The notes below the pieces were generated by a model, which ran no database searches, was not told the origin of the DNA, and was given only the letters and a program-made list of their open reading frames with translations. The position numbers were made by a program, and so were the translations under genes. DNA of 64,000 nt from Ypsolopha sequella (taxonomy: Eukaryota; Arthropoda; Insecta; Lepidoptera; Ypsolophidae): assembly GCA_934047225.1 (NCBI GenBank), contig OW203988.1, positions 9,892,229 through 9,956,228 of the forward strand. The letters are read 5' to 3'. Every line of letters begins with the position of its first letter. The first letter of the stretch is position 1. This document shows positions 55,419 through 64,000 of this stretch, piece after piece.

Positions 55419-55930
55419 AATTATTTTAAATTATAGAGTGTATTTTTTTAAGAATACACATATCGATCAATTTGAAGAATTTTTGAAGATGAGATACGAA
55501 TTGTCTATAAAAGTTAAGAGCACATTTGGTGACGTTACATGTCGCATATATATATATTTTTACATAAAATATTTAAAAGTATTGAGTTTTATGACGTTTC
55601 GACCGTCCGTTTTCTGAAAAATTTTAAAAGTAGGTTTTACGGTTAACGCAGATTCTTCTACCAAATCGTTGAAATAAGATCTTTTCTTATACATAATTTA
55701 TTGTAGAAAATGTATCTATCTTAGTAAATTGTATCTCTTGCTTTAAATAAAGACAATAAGATGAGTTACTTTTGATATAAAAAGCTTTTCATTTAATTAA
55801 TACTCATAAACCCATTATAAATAACAAATCAAATATTTTTGAGATATATTTCGGCATCAGTCGAATCGAATCGTTATGATATAAAACAAATTACACTTTT
55901 GTTAACAATAAGTAACTTATTACTTGTACT

Positions 55931-56127
55931 CAGTGGCGTGCACAGAACTTTTTGCTGGAAAAGCAAACAATTGGCCAAGAACAACAATAAAAAAAATATG
56001 AAAAAATTTAAATACCACTTTGAAAAAAAAAATATTTGTATGACGCCAGGGTAGACAATGTCTACCCTAGAGTGAAAATTTCCTATAAAAACTTTTTTTT
56101 TTCAAAGTTCTGTGCACGCCACTGCAG
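55931..56127. mobile_element. hAT-type palindromic MITE
   Basis: CAGTGGCGTGCACAGAACTT and its complement (GTTCTGTGCACGCCACTG) delimit it; TTGTACT is repeated at 55924-55930 and 56128-56134. The centre has a perfect inner pair AGGGTAGACA-TGTCTACCCT. CAGTGGCG ends are typical of hAT elements. Confidence 0.8.
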
Positions 56128-56200
56128 TTGTACTAATTGGTAATTGTTCCACAAATAATATAGATATTACATATTTTTTCAATACTTAAAAGCCTAACAC

Positions 56201-56319
56201 TAATAAAAGTCTTCTTGTTTACCTATTCCAATTAGCCCGACGATGTCAAATAGACGAAACTAGTCGCAATAACCAAGTAAATAAAATAGTGGAACTCGTC
56301 CAAGAAGACTTATTAGTGT
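56201..56319. repeat. Short inverted repeat
   Basis: TAATAAAAGTCTTCTTG and its near-complement CAAGAAGACTTATTAGTG enclose about 85 bp containing ACGAAACTAGTCGCA. Confidence 0.6.
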
Positions 56320-56532
56320 ATGAATGAAGCTCCATTAAGGAGTCACACCTTACAGTATAAATTATTAAAAGCCTAACTAACTGAAACCAGTGTAAAAATA
56401 AAAATAACATTAGTGGAACAAAAACAAGTACAAGTTAAAAATAAAAGGATGAAATCAATACAGAATGTGTTTTTCTGTATGGTCTCAATGAACCTGTGTG
56501 CTTGCACCCACCACTACGAAATGGCGCCTTCA

Positions 56533-56540
56533 TATAAATA
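56533..56540 (+). promoter_or_regulatory. TATA box of cuticle gene 3
   Basis: TATAAATA lies about 150 bp upstream of the ATG at 56684. About 30 bp downstream, near 56563-56570, the sequence CACATTCGATACACAGCAGT would hold the start site, giving a 5' leader of about 120 nt, typical for insect cuticle genes. Confidence 0.7.
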
Positions 56541-56683
56541 GACAGTGAAATTTCACCTTCCACATTCGATACACAGCAGTCCCATAGAGTGTTTTACTAA
56601 AGTGCAATTTTATTTTTATCACTTTGAGGGGTGATAGTGTTCTGATCTTTTAGTTTAGACGTGTTTGTGTAAGCAGGAAAAAA

Positions 56684-56695
56684 TGGCATTCAAGG
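56684..56695 (+). CDS. Cuticle gene 3, first coding exon (MAFK)
   Basis: The ATG at 56684 begins the four codons MAFK, ending at the donor AAG|GTGAGA. A tiny first coding exon that splits the signal peptide after about four residues is the standard layout of insect cuticular protein genes. It is left in phase 0 and joins the exon at 59813, also entered in phase 0, to give the signal peptide MAFKFAVLALTLVACSQA. The intron is 3,117 bp and carries a MITE and LINE remnants. The frame is too short to be found by length criteria. Confidence 0.82.
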
Positions 56696-57306
56696 TGAGA
56701 AAGAAACGATGGATCGATAAGAATAAATTTGGGAAGCATTTTAACCCGTTCAGTTAATTTTAGATATTGACTAGCGGACGTCCCGCGGCATTGCTCGTGT
56801 GGATCCCGTATCTCCCGATTCAGTTGGAACATAGAAAAATCCGACCTTATTCCTAGTCTATATTATAAAGAGAACCTCTGTGCAAAATTTCAGCTATCTA
56901 GATCCAAAGGTTTGGGCTGGCCGTTGATGAGTCAGTCAGTGACTGAGTAAGGATTTCTCTAAATGATAACAAATAAAGATTGAGCGCGATTGCTAAAATA
57001 AAACAGGTTAGGACAGAATTTTGAGCTGGTTTATTAATCATTCGATAAACTGCCAATTAATAAATTTGTTTTAAATGTCGCCGAAATAAATCAGCCCATA
57101 GCCATTATTACCGAGACCTCATTTGTTTCTAATATTCAATAAATGGCGCCTTTTCATACATAAAGCTTAATTACGCTTAAATGATTTTATATAAAGAACT
57201 TAGAAAAGCACTTAAAATTCCTTTAAAGTTTGTCTGTTCTTTTTATTTACATAAATTGAAAACTACATGATCCACCAAACATATTGTAAAACGTGAAAAA
57301 CATATA

Positions 57307-57565
57307 CAACGTGTAACAGAAAGGTGTAACCATATTTAAAGAGCTTATTCAGTCAATGGTATAGAACAACCTTTACTATGGAACAAACCTTGTATCTCAA
57401 AAAAAAAACAATTGTTTCATAGAAAAATGCAATGCGGCTAGGTCGAAATGTATGGAAGGGCAGATTTTATTTTTAATTTTCTGGTTTGCTCCATAGTAAA
57501 AGTTGTACTATAACATTGACTGAATAAGCTCTTCAAATATGGTTAAATCTTTCTGTTACACGTTG
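57307..57565. mobile_element. Palindromic TA MITE in intron of cuticle gene 3
   Basis: CAACGTGTAACAGAAAGGTG and its complement are flanked by TA at 57305-57306 and 57566-57567; arms continue through ACCATATTTAAAGAGCTTAT and TTACTATGGAACAAACC. Confidence 0.85.
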
Positions 57566-57711
57566 TATACTGACTTCAATGGAACACTGAATGCTGCTAG
57601 TCAGTTTTTATAAAATTTAAATTCGCGTCATTTGTAGTGATATCAGTAGAATATGGAGTATTGTGGCCCTTTTTCTTTCGATTGTCCAGTCTTGCTAATA
57701 CGTATTCATTT

Positions 57712-58160
57712 TAAGAGCGGTTTCTCAGTTGGATTGTGAAAAACCCGCTTTTTGGAATTTCAAAAATTTTGAAATTCCGATTTACAGAAACCGATGGAAA
57801 CTTTGCGATGGCAGCATACACAATGCAATCAATACATAGGTAATAAGGTTTTGTTGAATAACTATTGAGTGAGTTTGGAATTAAAGTGTTTTGTTCCGAT
57901 TAATTAGAAAAATCAGACATTTTGCTACTTGTAAATTTTTTGAATAGTTGGGTTTTTTCATAAGCGTGACGAAAAATTATTTTAGGAATGTACGGCTGGT
58001 ATCACGACTGTGGAAAAGCCAATGGTTTTATAGCTATTGTAATATCATTAAAAATATGTCTAAGCATATAGAAAACTATTGGTATACACTGATCTTAGCT
58101 AAAAGTTGTGTTTTGGCCGTTAAAATTATTTCTTAATATTTTGTTACAAATGCGTAGAAT
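57712..58160. repeat. Two dispersed repeat fragments
   Basis: 57712-57920 is related to 27360-27540. 57945-58160 resembles 961-1140 inside the first foldback element (CATAAGCGTGA, TACGGCTGGTATCACGAC, AAAGCCAATGG). Confidence 0.6.
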
Positions 58161-59100
58161 TGATCCTTAAGACAGTCCGATACCTACCCAATATTATTAT
58201 GATATTTAAGTTTTGTAGGAGATTACTGATAGTGTAAACTGCTTTAAAAAAAATCCTTTAAAAAAAGGAAATTAATAGTTCCAGAATTGGTAAACAAAAC
58301 AACAGAAGCCATCTTAATAATTTGTCGCACAATACTCATTATTTTAGTGGAAATCAAGTTACCACCTCTCTTACAAACAAGAAAATTCATACCTCTTGAA
58401 GTAAACACAGAGTAATACAGTTGGTTGCAAATTAGTTTCTATCTCCTTTAAAACAAAGAGCTCTTCCAAATGTTCAGCTCGGTTAACAAGTTCTTTGTTT
58501 TTCATTCTTCTACATACATACGTAACGATTATACGAAGAGTTCTTCTTAAAAATACGTGGGAACATCAGCTTTGAAAAACTTCTTTGTGTCATTGATTGA
58601 AGATTTAATTGATATAAAAGTTCACATCATTTCTGTGTAAAAAAGTCATGAGATTCACTGTCGCTTTCTGTCATCTGTTCATTACGTCATGTAAGCATGA
58701 AATAATGGAATTGAAAGTATTTCTAGATAGTAACTATAGTTTTCTTGTTTCCGTTATTAGTTTCCTGATATCGGCAAAAGACAATGCATCGCTTAGTTTC
58801 ACATAAAATAGATCTTGATTTGAGATGTATATTTATTTATTACACTTACACCAAAATTAACGCCAATGTACATTTACACAAACATATGAAAAAGGAGATT
58901 AAAAATATTGTTTAGTGTACAAAGGCGGCACTTATTGCTAATAGCAATATCTTCTAGGCAACCTTTAGGTTGTCTAGAAGTTGTCAAATCTTAAGTATAA
59001 ATTACCGTACATAACACTCCGAATGTTATACATGTCACTGGCTGACTCTGTAATTAGTTATAGCCTTAGTAGTTACGGTAGAACATACAAAACATATCAT
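58161..59100. other. Intron sequence with a possible LINE 3' tail
   Basis: Around 58830-58990 the sequence (ATTTATTTATTACACTTACA, AAAGGCGGCACTTATTGCTA, AGCAATATCTTCTAGGCAAC) reads in reverse like the 3' end of a lepidopteran LINE, from memory. Otherwise nothing. Confidence 0.4.
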
Positions 59101-59107
59101 TTATACA

Positions 59108-59490
59108 ATGCAACTTCGTTTACTTAAAACTATTGTGCCTTTGTATATTAGACATAAATACAAAGAAGACGAATTATTTAAATACTGCAAAGTCATAAAT
59201 GATTTCAACAAAGTAAAAATGGACACTATTTGTGAGGAGTACGACAAAGTTGACCAATTACAAAAAAAACAAGACCAAATCAACTTCGTAAATTGACATA
59301 CTTACCGACATACAAACTACCCTCATACAACAGTAACTATATGGTACTCGCACTTGGGAGTACATGCTACCAAAGATATTAAACGAACTACCAAGTGAAA
59401 TTATAAGTCAACTGAATCGTAATCCTCACAAAATGAAAACTATTTTAAAGTGTCACTTTCACGATAAAAAAAAAAAATTAAATTAAATAA
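59108..59490 (+). pseudogene. LINE reverse-transcriptase C-terminal remnant
   Basis: The first frame (59108-59296) is Lys-rich. After a frame change, GTRTWEYMLPKILNELPSEI is followed by ISQLNRNPHKMKTILKCHF and a short A-rich tail. W.-LP-I.-ELP.EI followed by a basic F..-L.-F segment is the usual end of Jockey-type LINE polymerases. It is too decayed for a family call. Confidence 0.4.
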
Positions 59491-59812
59491 GTAAAATTTT
59501 AGTTGTGAGCGCTTGCAGCGACACATAAACCTCTTTACGGTTTCCGATAGCTGTATAAGTTTTATAATATTGTATATTTTTCTTGTATTTACTCAATAAA
59601 CGTTTAAAAAAAAAGGTGAAAATAAAGCTGAGAAAAAATAAAGAGGGATAGTATGTACATCAGATAACGAAAAAACAAAATCTCTATGTAAAAAAAATGC
59701 TTTGGGCGTTAAATCCAAGTCAACGAAGGCCTTGTAGGACCCGTGGGCATTTCGGCGTTAGGGGGCTATTCTATTCGTACGGTATAAAAATACTTTTGTG
59801 TAAATGTTCCAG

Positions 59813-59971
59813 TTCGCAGTCCTTGCCCTGACCCTCGTGGCGTGCTCCCAAGCGCGACTGTTCACCTACGTGCGCCCTCATGACCTTCAAGCCGCACCAT
59901 CGCACCTGGCGGAGCGAAGACATGGCTATGAGCATGCGCACATCTCGGAAGATGAGCACGTCGACTATTAT
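59813..59971 (+). CDS. Cuticle gene 3, second exon (signal peptide end and linker)
   Basis: The acceptor AAATGTTCCAG ends at 59812; the ATG within the acceptor region is intronic. The frame starts FAVLALTLVACSQARLFTYV and continues through RPHDLQAAPSHLAERRHGYE to DEHVDYY, then the donor TAT|GTGAGT. The hydrophobic core and SQA cleavage site complete a signal peptide. The His-rich linker ending DEHVDYY is what typically precedes the RR-2 chitin-binding domain in hard-cuticle proteins, so the next exon, outside the window or in the 4 kb that follow, should begin the domain. No such exon was found before 64000. RR-2 type is inferred from the linker. Confidence 0.82.
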
Positions 59972-60804
59972 GTGAGTACCCACATTCTATGTCACTTTGA
60001 TCTATTTGGATTACTCCGCAAATTCATATTGGATACCGGGCGTTATGTATCTTTTTAAGAAACCACTGCGAAAATTAAATAAATTATTTCCATACATACT
60101 ATAACTATAAATATGTATCTTAATTGTGTATGGGAAAGACCAATATTTTTATATTTGCACCGTTATATACAGTATGAGTGTATGGTTGAATTAAACCATA
60201 TCTGTCAATTTACACTCGGTGTAAGAACACAAAATATATCGTTCGTACCAGTACAAAGAGCGCGCGTGAAGATAATTATCATTATTAAATATAGAAACAA
60301 AAAAATCTATGTATATGGTTGTCACCTCCGCAGTAAATTAATTAACCGCAGGCTCGCCTTATTTCTGAATTATGCAAAAAGTTTCATAGAACTTTGGTTC
60401 TGGTCCTCTCAAAAGGCCGTTTTGCATGAATCATATTATGATTCTATTCGAATGCCGTCTCTTTTGTACGCGAGAAATCTCTGACTCCATCCTACTTTCA
60501 AATCATTTTATGATTCACCCAAGTCGGCAGTAAAGATTACAGGAAAAATAAAGCGGTTGAGAAATTCACGAAAAAAATGAACAAATTAACTTTATCATCC
60601 AAAATACGGAACCCTAGGTAAGCGAGTCTGACTCGCACTTGGCTGGTTTTTTTATGTATTTTGTGAACGCATTGGCTCCTGTGAAAGTAAATAACAATGG
60701 AAGAACATATATATAGGTACAGTGCTACAAGGACCTTATGGCGTGGATTGGTTCTGTCCAAAATCGGAGATAATGCAGGTACCATACATTCACCAGTTCT
60801 ATAG
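59972..60804. other. Intron of cuticle gene 3
   Basis: It begins GTGAGT. The open frame 60113-60484 (+) has no RR features and no splice signals. 60541-60653 is the reversed left end of the AACCGGCCAAGTGCGAGTC family. Confidence 0.5.
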
Positions 60805-60808
60805 TTAA

Positions 60809-61209
60809 GGGTCGGTGTTCCGAGATTCGGGGTTCGGGGTTATGGCTTTTTAAGACGGTAAAAATTAAAATTGCTGGTCAAAATAAATACCACTTGTTAC
60901 GTTATAAGATGAAGTGCAGGTTCATAAAAAAAAATCACGGCACTAATGTATAGTAACTTCAGAAAAAAAACAGGAGTTTCAAGAAAATCTCGTGAATAGC
61001 ATTGCGGCGCTACGGGTGTAACCTGAACTTGAAAATCCTGTCGTTTCTCTGAAGTTTCTATATATTAGTGCCAAGATTTTTTTTAATGAACCTGTGCTTC
61101 ATCTTGTAAGGTAACAAGTGGTATTTATTTTGTTCAGAAATTAATATTTTACTATCTTAAAAAGCCTTAACTCCGAACCCTGTTTTGCCCAATCTTGGAA
61201 CTCCGACCC
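60809..61209. mobile_element. TTAA-flanked inverted-repeat MITE, 401 bp
   Basis: TTAA at 60805-60808 and 61210-61213; termini GGGTCGGTGTTCCGAGATT and near-complement. The arms pair over about 170 bp through GGCTTTTTAAGA, CACTTGTTACGTTATAAGAT and AGGTTCATAAAAAAAA. Confidence 0.8.
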
Positions 61210-61213
61210 TTAA

Positions 61214-62030
61214 TGCGTTACCATACATAAAGACGTTGCTCTAAGAAATTTCATAACAAACTTGCCATTCACCCGTGCCGTCGCCCGAGTTTATTCAATC
61301 TTTGCCCCGTTTTCGGCTTGGTGCTTATTTTATCAACAATTATAGCCTAAAGAAAACCACTTCCAAATCCGTTCAGTGGGTCTCGAGTTAAAACCGAACA
61401 TAAAGACAGCCGAAAATTCTAAAAATGATTGTTTTGGTTGGCCTCAGATACTAATTACCCATTTTATTTAAAATTTCGGAGAAATATTCAAAGTACATAC
61501 ATTTATTTTTACCTCTTTATTATTAGAACAAATTAGTCTATGTTTTATATTGTAGAATGTTATTAGCTTCATTTTGTTAATACGTATAATTTAAATGTAC
61601 GACTATATGCTCAATTGGTCAAACGAAGCTGCGTGTTTCATTTTAACACTATTTTAATTGCAGTTGGCTAATTCAATTTAATATTTAACAGCTACCGCTA
61701 GCAATAATTGTGTATGATTTAGTACGTTATCACACGATATCGATCTATAAGCGTTTCTTATACTTGAATTGCTCTGACATAACCGATGAGTATTTATGTC
61801 ATAACTAGAACTTGCTCACCGATAAACGTAATTCTGTTATGATATCTTCTAAAATCTAAATAAACTTTTAGTTCCTGCTTACATAAAACTAAGATGACTC
61901 AAATATTTCACTCACGTATATTTTATAAGGAAATGGATTTAACACGTAGTGATGTGACAGTTTGCACCAAATACATAAGTAATCTGCATTGAAATGACTT
62001 CTTTTGATTTAAATAAGTAAATCCTTTTTA
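61214..62030. other. Intron sequence, nothing recognised
   Basis: AT-rich, no exon or element boundary seen. Confidence 0.4.
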
Positions 62031-62333
62031 GGGTTCCGTACCCAAAGGGTAACCAACGGGACCCTATTACTAAGACTCCGCTGTCCGTCTGTCTGTCCGT
62101 CTGTCCGTCTGTCACCAGGCTGTATCTCATGAACCGTGATAGTTAGACCGTTGAAATTTTCACAGATGATGTATTTTTGTTGCCGCTATAACAACAAATA
62201 CTAAAAAACAGAATAAAATTAATATTTAAGGGGGCTTCTATACAACAGACATGTTTTTTTTTTGGCCGTTTTTATAGATAATAGTACGGAACCCTTCGTG
62301 CGCGAGTCCAACTCGCACTTGGCCAGTTTTTTG
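62031..62333. mobile_element. Complete short copy of the CCGGCCAAGTGCGAGTC family
   Basis: GGGTTCCGTACCCAAAGGGT at the left, a GTCCGTCTGTCTGTCC zone, and the right end TACGGAACCCTTCGTGCGCG plus ACTCGCACTTGGCCAGTTTT. It adjoins the SINE at 62351. Confidence 0.78.
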
Positions 62334-62350
62334 GAAATCGTGCATTTCTG

Positions 62351-62615
62351 AGTCTGTGGCCGAGTGGTAGAGCACTGGCCTGCTAACCCAAAGGTCGTGG
62401 GTTCCACATTGATCTGCTTGCTTCGGAAGGCACGTTCAACTGTTCTTCCATTTGTGCTCAAAGTATAGCGATAGGGCTCACCACTCATCACATTTGAGAC
62501 GTAATAATCATCGGTGAAAAGCGGGTGTACCAAATGTGAAATGTGTCTGTATTTCACAGTTGACAAAAGGGGACACTTATGGCACCCCTTCGGCAATTCA
62601 GGTTGCGACGATATG
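62351..62615 (+). mobile_element. tRNA-derived SINE, full-length copy
   Basis: The head resembles a tRNA: A box TGGCCGAGTGGTAG and B box GGTCGTGGGTTCCACATTG, with CTGCTAACCCAAAGGT between. The body runs through CGGAAGGCACGTTCAACTG and GCGATAGGGCTCACCACTCA, and the tail through GGTGAAAAGCGGGTGTACCA, ATTTCACAGTTGAC and GGTTGCGACGATATG. It is the reference for the fragments at 5840, 22905, 42649, 49696 and 50886. Confidence 0.82.
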
Positions 62616-63349
62616 TTTTAAAAATATTTCATAAACGTCATTAAAAAAAACACCATCTACTCAGCAAGAAAATCAAATCTATGTAATAAAAAGGCTTCTA
62701 TATTGAATGCTTCCAAACCACGGAGCAATTATGAAGAGGAGTTGGTGTATAAATGGAGCCATGTTACGATCGATGGTGGCATAACATCACAAAAGAGGGC
62801 GATTGCGATTAGTGGCATGTGCTTTGTGTGCTCTGTGATTGGTGGAACGGTAGAGCCAACCTTCCCCGTACCTCTGCCTTCCACCCCGCGCAGAGTCACA
62901 CAATTTTCCGTAGAGAAATGAACTATCGGCAACTCCGTGTTCCAAACACGAATACTTTTCATTTTCTGTGTGCAATAAAGTAAAAATATATTAAAAAAGC
63001 ACTAACTATTTTAATATGGTTATATAATGGCTGTAAAAATATGAGTATTTGTTTCCTCCTGTACACGTCAAAGTTACACTCGTAATATTAAAACAATTCT
63101 ATCTTCGACATCTCACACGAACAAGAAAGGAAAAGTAAAATACTTGTAATTACCAATTACACAAACGTGTAAATAGTGTATTTAATTATACGTGGGTTTA
63201 CAACGACACATATAATAAAGGAGCTTGCGCAGATAAAAATATACTTTATGACTGTGATATAGAGGTTCTTTTCACATGGTAGTGAACAGTCTTATTCACA
63301 AGATCGCACTTCCTGTGCGTAGGCAGCATTCTGTTGTCCCGTTTATCAC
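62616..63349. other. Intron sequence, nothing recognised
   Basis: Overlapping frames at 62703-62975 on both strands have no recognisable domain and no splice signals. Confidence 0.4.
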
Positions 63350-63512
63350 GTTACATACATACATATACTCACGCCTGTCTCTCAGACGGGTAGGCAGCGA
63401 CTACAGATTTACAGCTGCTACGATCCTGACACACCTCATTCGCATCTTCCACATCAATTAATCTAGTCATACTTGCCCTTCGCATATGTTCCAATTTGGT
63501 CAGCATACGTTC
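63350..63512. repeat. Retroposon tail with ATAC microsatellite
   Basis: ACATACATACATATACTCAC, GCCTGTCTCTCAGACGGGTA, GCTGCTACGATCCTGACACA and CCAATTTGGTCAGCATACG; same family as 50011-50335. Confidence 0.75.
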
Positions 63513-63540
63513 TCACATTATTTTAATACAGTACCTACTT

Positions 63541-63880
63541 TTATCTCACGAAGCGACGTCAGGCTTGGTTGTGGTGTGTACGTAATGCACGTATACGTTG
63601 CTGGCCTCGTAGCACAGTATTTAATCGCGCGCGATGCCACTTATAAGTTGAATCACAGGTGCGAGCAGCGTGACATACTGTTTAATCGCAAAAAACATCG
63701 TGTCACTCTCCTCGCACTTGTGATAAAACTAAGTGGCGTCGTGCGCGATTAAACACTGTGCTACGAGTGCTGAAGTGCGCGTGACTGTTTGCCTTAGTTC
63801 CTGCGCTCACGCACACTTCAGCAATATAAGTGACGCACTACTACAACCATGCCTGACGTCGCGTCGTGACATAAAATAGG
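63541..63880. mobile_element. GC-richer palindromic element
   Basis: The left arm TCACGAAGCGACGTCAGGCT is paired with GCCTGACGTCGCGTCGTGA at the right; the inner arms pair GCCTCGTAGCACAGT-TTTAA and ATCGCGC..GATGCCACTTA with their near-complements. The right arm contains about 60 bp (TGAAGTGCGCGTGACTGTTT) absent from the left. The open frame 63486-63752 is rejected. Confidence 0.75.
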
Positions 63881-64000
63881 TATAATATATATATAGAGGT
63901 ATAATATAAATATAAATGGGTAACCTCCGTTAAGGCCTGGTCCATGGGACACAACAATTATTATTGAGTGATTTTGAAGTAAATTATATTATCAGAAAGT

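Noticed and set aside
59804..60058. ATG at 59804 as start of a cuticle protein
   Set aside because: The ATG overlaps a T-rich acceptor ending CAG at 59812, the TATA-like word is only about 20 bp upstream, and a proper first exon with TATA box exists at 56684.
60113..60484. 123-codon plus-strand frame after cuticle exon 59813
   Set aside because: No chitin-binding motif, no acceptor in phase with the upstream donor.
62351..62425. Functional tRNA gene
   Set aside because: The tRNA-like head is followed by the SINE body and tail shared with five other copies.

Overview
This looks like nuclear DNA of a moth or butterfly (Lepidoptera). It is strongly AT-rich, genes are split by long introns, three stretches encode insect cuticle-protein exons, and most of the rest is short inverted-repeat DNA elements, tRNA-derived SINE pieces and old transposon coding fragments. 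There is no operon structure, CRISPR array, phage or bacterial contamination that I can see. Gene models below rest on open frames, splice signals and phase agreement, worked out by eye without alignments.

Host genes. (1) An exon with a complete Rebers-Riddiford (RR) chitin-binding domain at 4985-5159 (+). (2) A second cuticle gene (+) with an RR exon ending at 30685, spliced in matching phase to an acidic terminal exon at 33092-33551. (3) A third cuticle gene (+) with TATA box, a four-codon first coding exon (56684-56695) and a second exon (59813-59971) completing the signal peptide; it runs off the right edge. (4) A seven-exon minus-strand gene, 42545 down to 33640, about 423 residues, all six junctions phase-consistent, resembling insect DUF4729 proteins. 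In this copy its fourth exon is interrupted by a 444-bp TTAA-flanked inverted-repeat element. It ends tail-to-tail with cuticle gene 2, and the predicted 3' ends overlap. (5) A small three-exon minus-strand gene, 18741-16198, of unknown function with a one-base frame break at a run of eight A.

Transposon-derived coding regions: a decayed Mutator-domain plus YqaJ-type nuclease gene (8759-7136, -); a nearly complete piggyBac element (34030-36385) with perfect 13-bp termini, TTAA duplications and a transposase broken by one stop and one frameshift; a hAT transposase C-terminus (31647-31456, -); a tyrosine-recombinase-like N-terminal piece (19548-19270, -); and non-LTR retrotransposon C-terminal fragments near 14.1-14.3 kb and 59.1-59.5 kb.

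Layout. 0-5 kb: inverted-repeat elements, then RR exon 1. 5-10 kb: SINE tail and the Mutator/YqaJ remnant. 10-15.2 kb: MITE cluster, LINE remnant, and a tandem pair of GC-rich palindromes. 16-19 kb: the small minus gene with an inverted-repeat element in its intron. 19-23 kb: nested TIR elements. 24-26.6 kb: a duplicated ~1-kb repeat carrying decayed ~130-bp tandem units. 27-30.3 kb: MITEs including a 556-bp near-palindrome. 30.5-42.5 kb: the convergent cuticle/DUF4729-like pair, with hAT and piggyBac elements in their introns. 42.6-56 kb: SINEs, MITEs and long stretches with nothing recognisable. 56.5-64 kb: cuticle gene 3 with repeats in and after its intron. The three cuticle genes lie on the same strand, as expected for a tandem family cluster.
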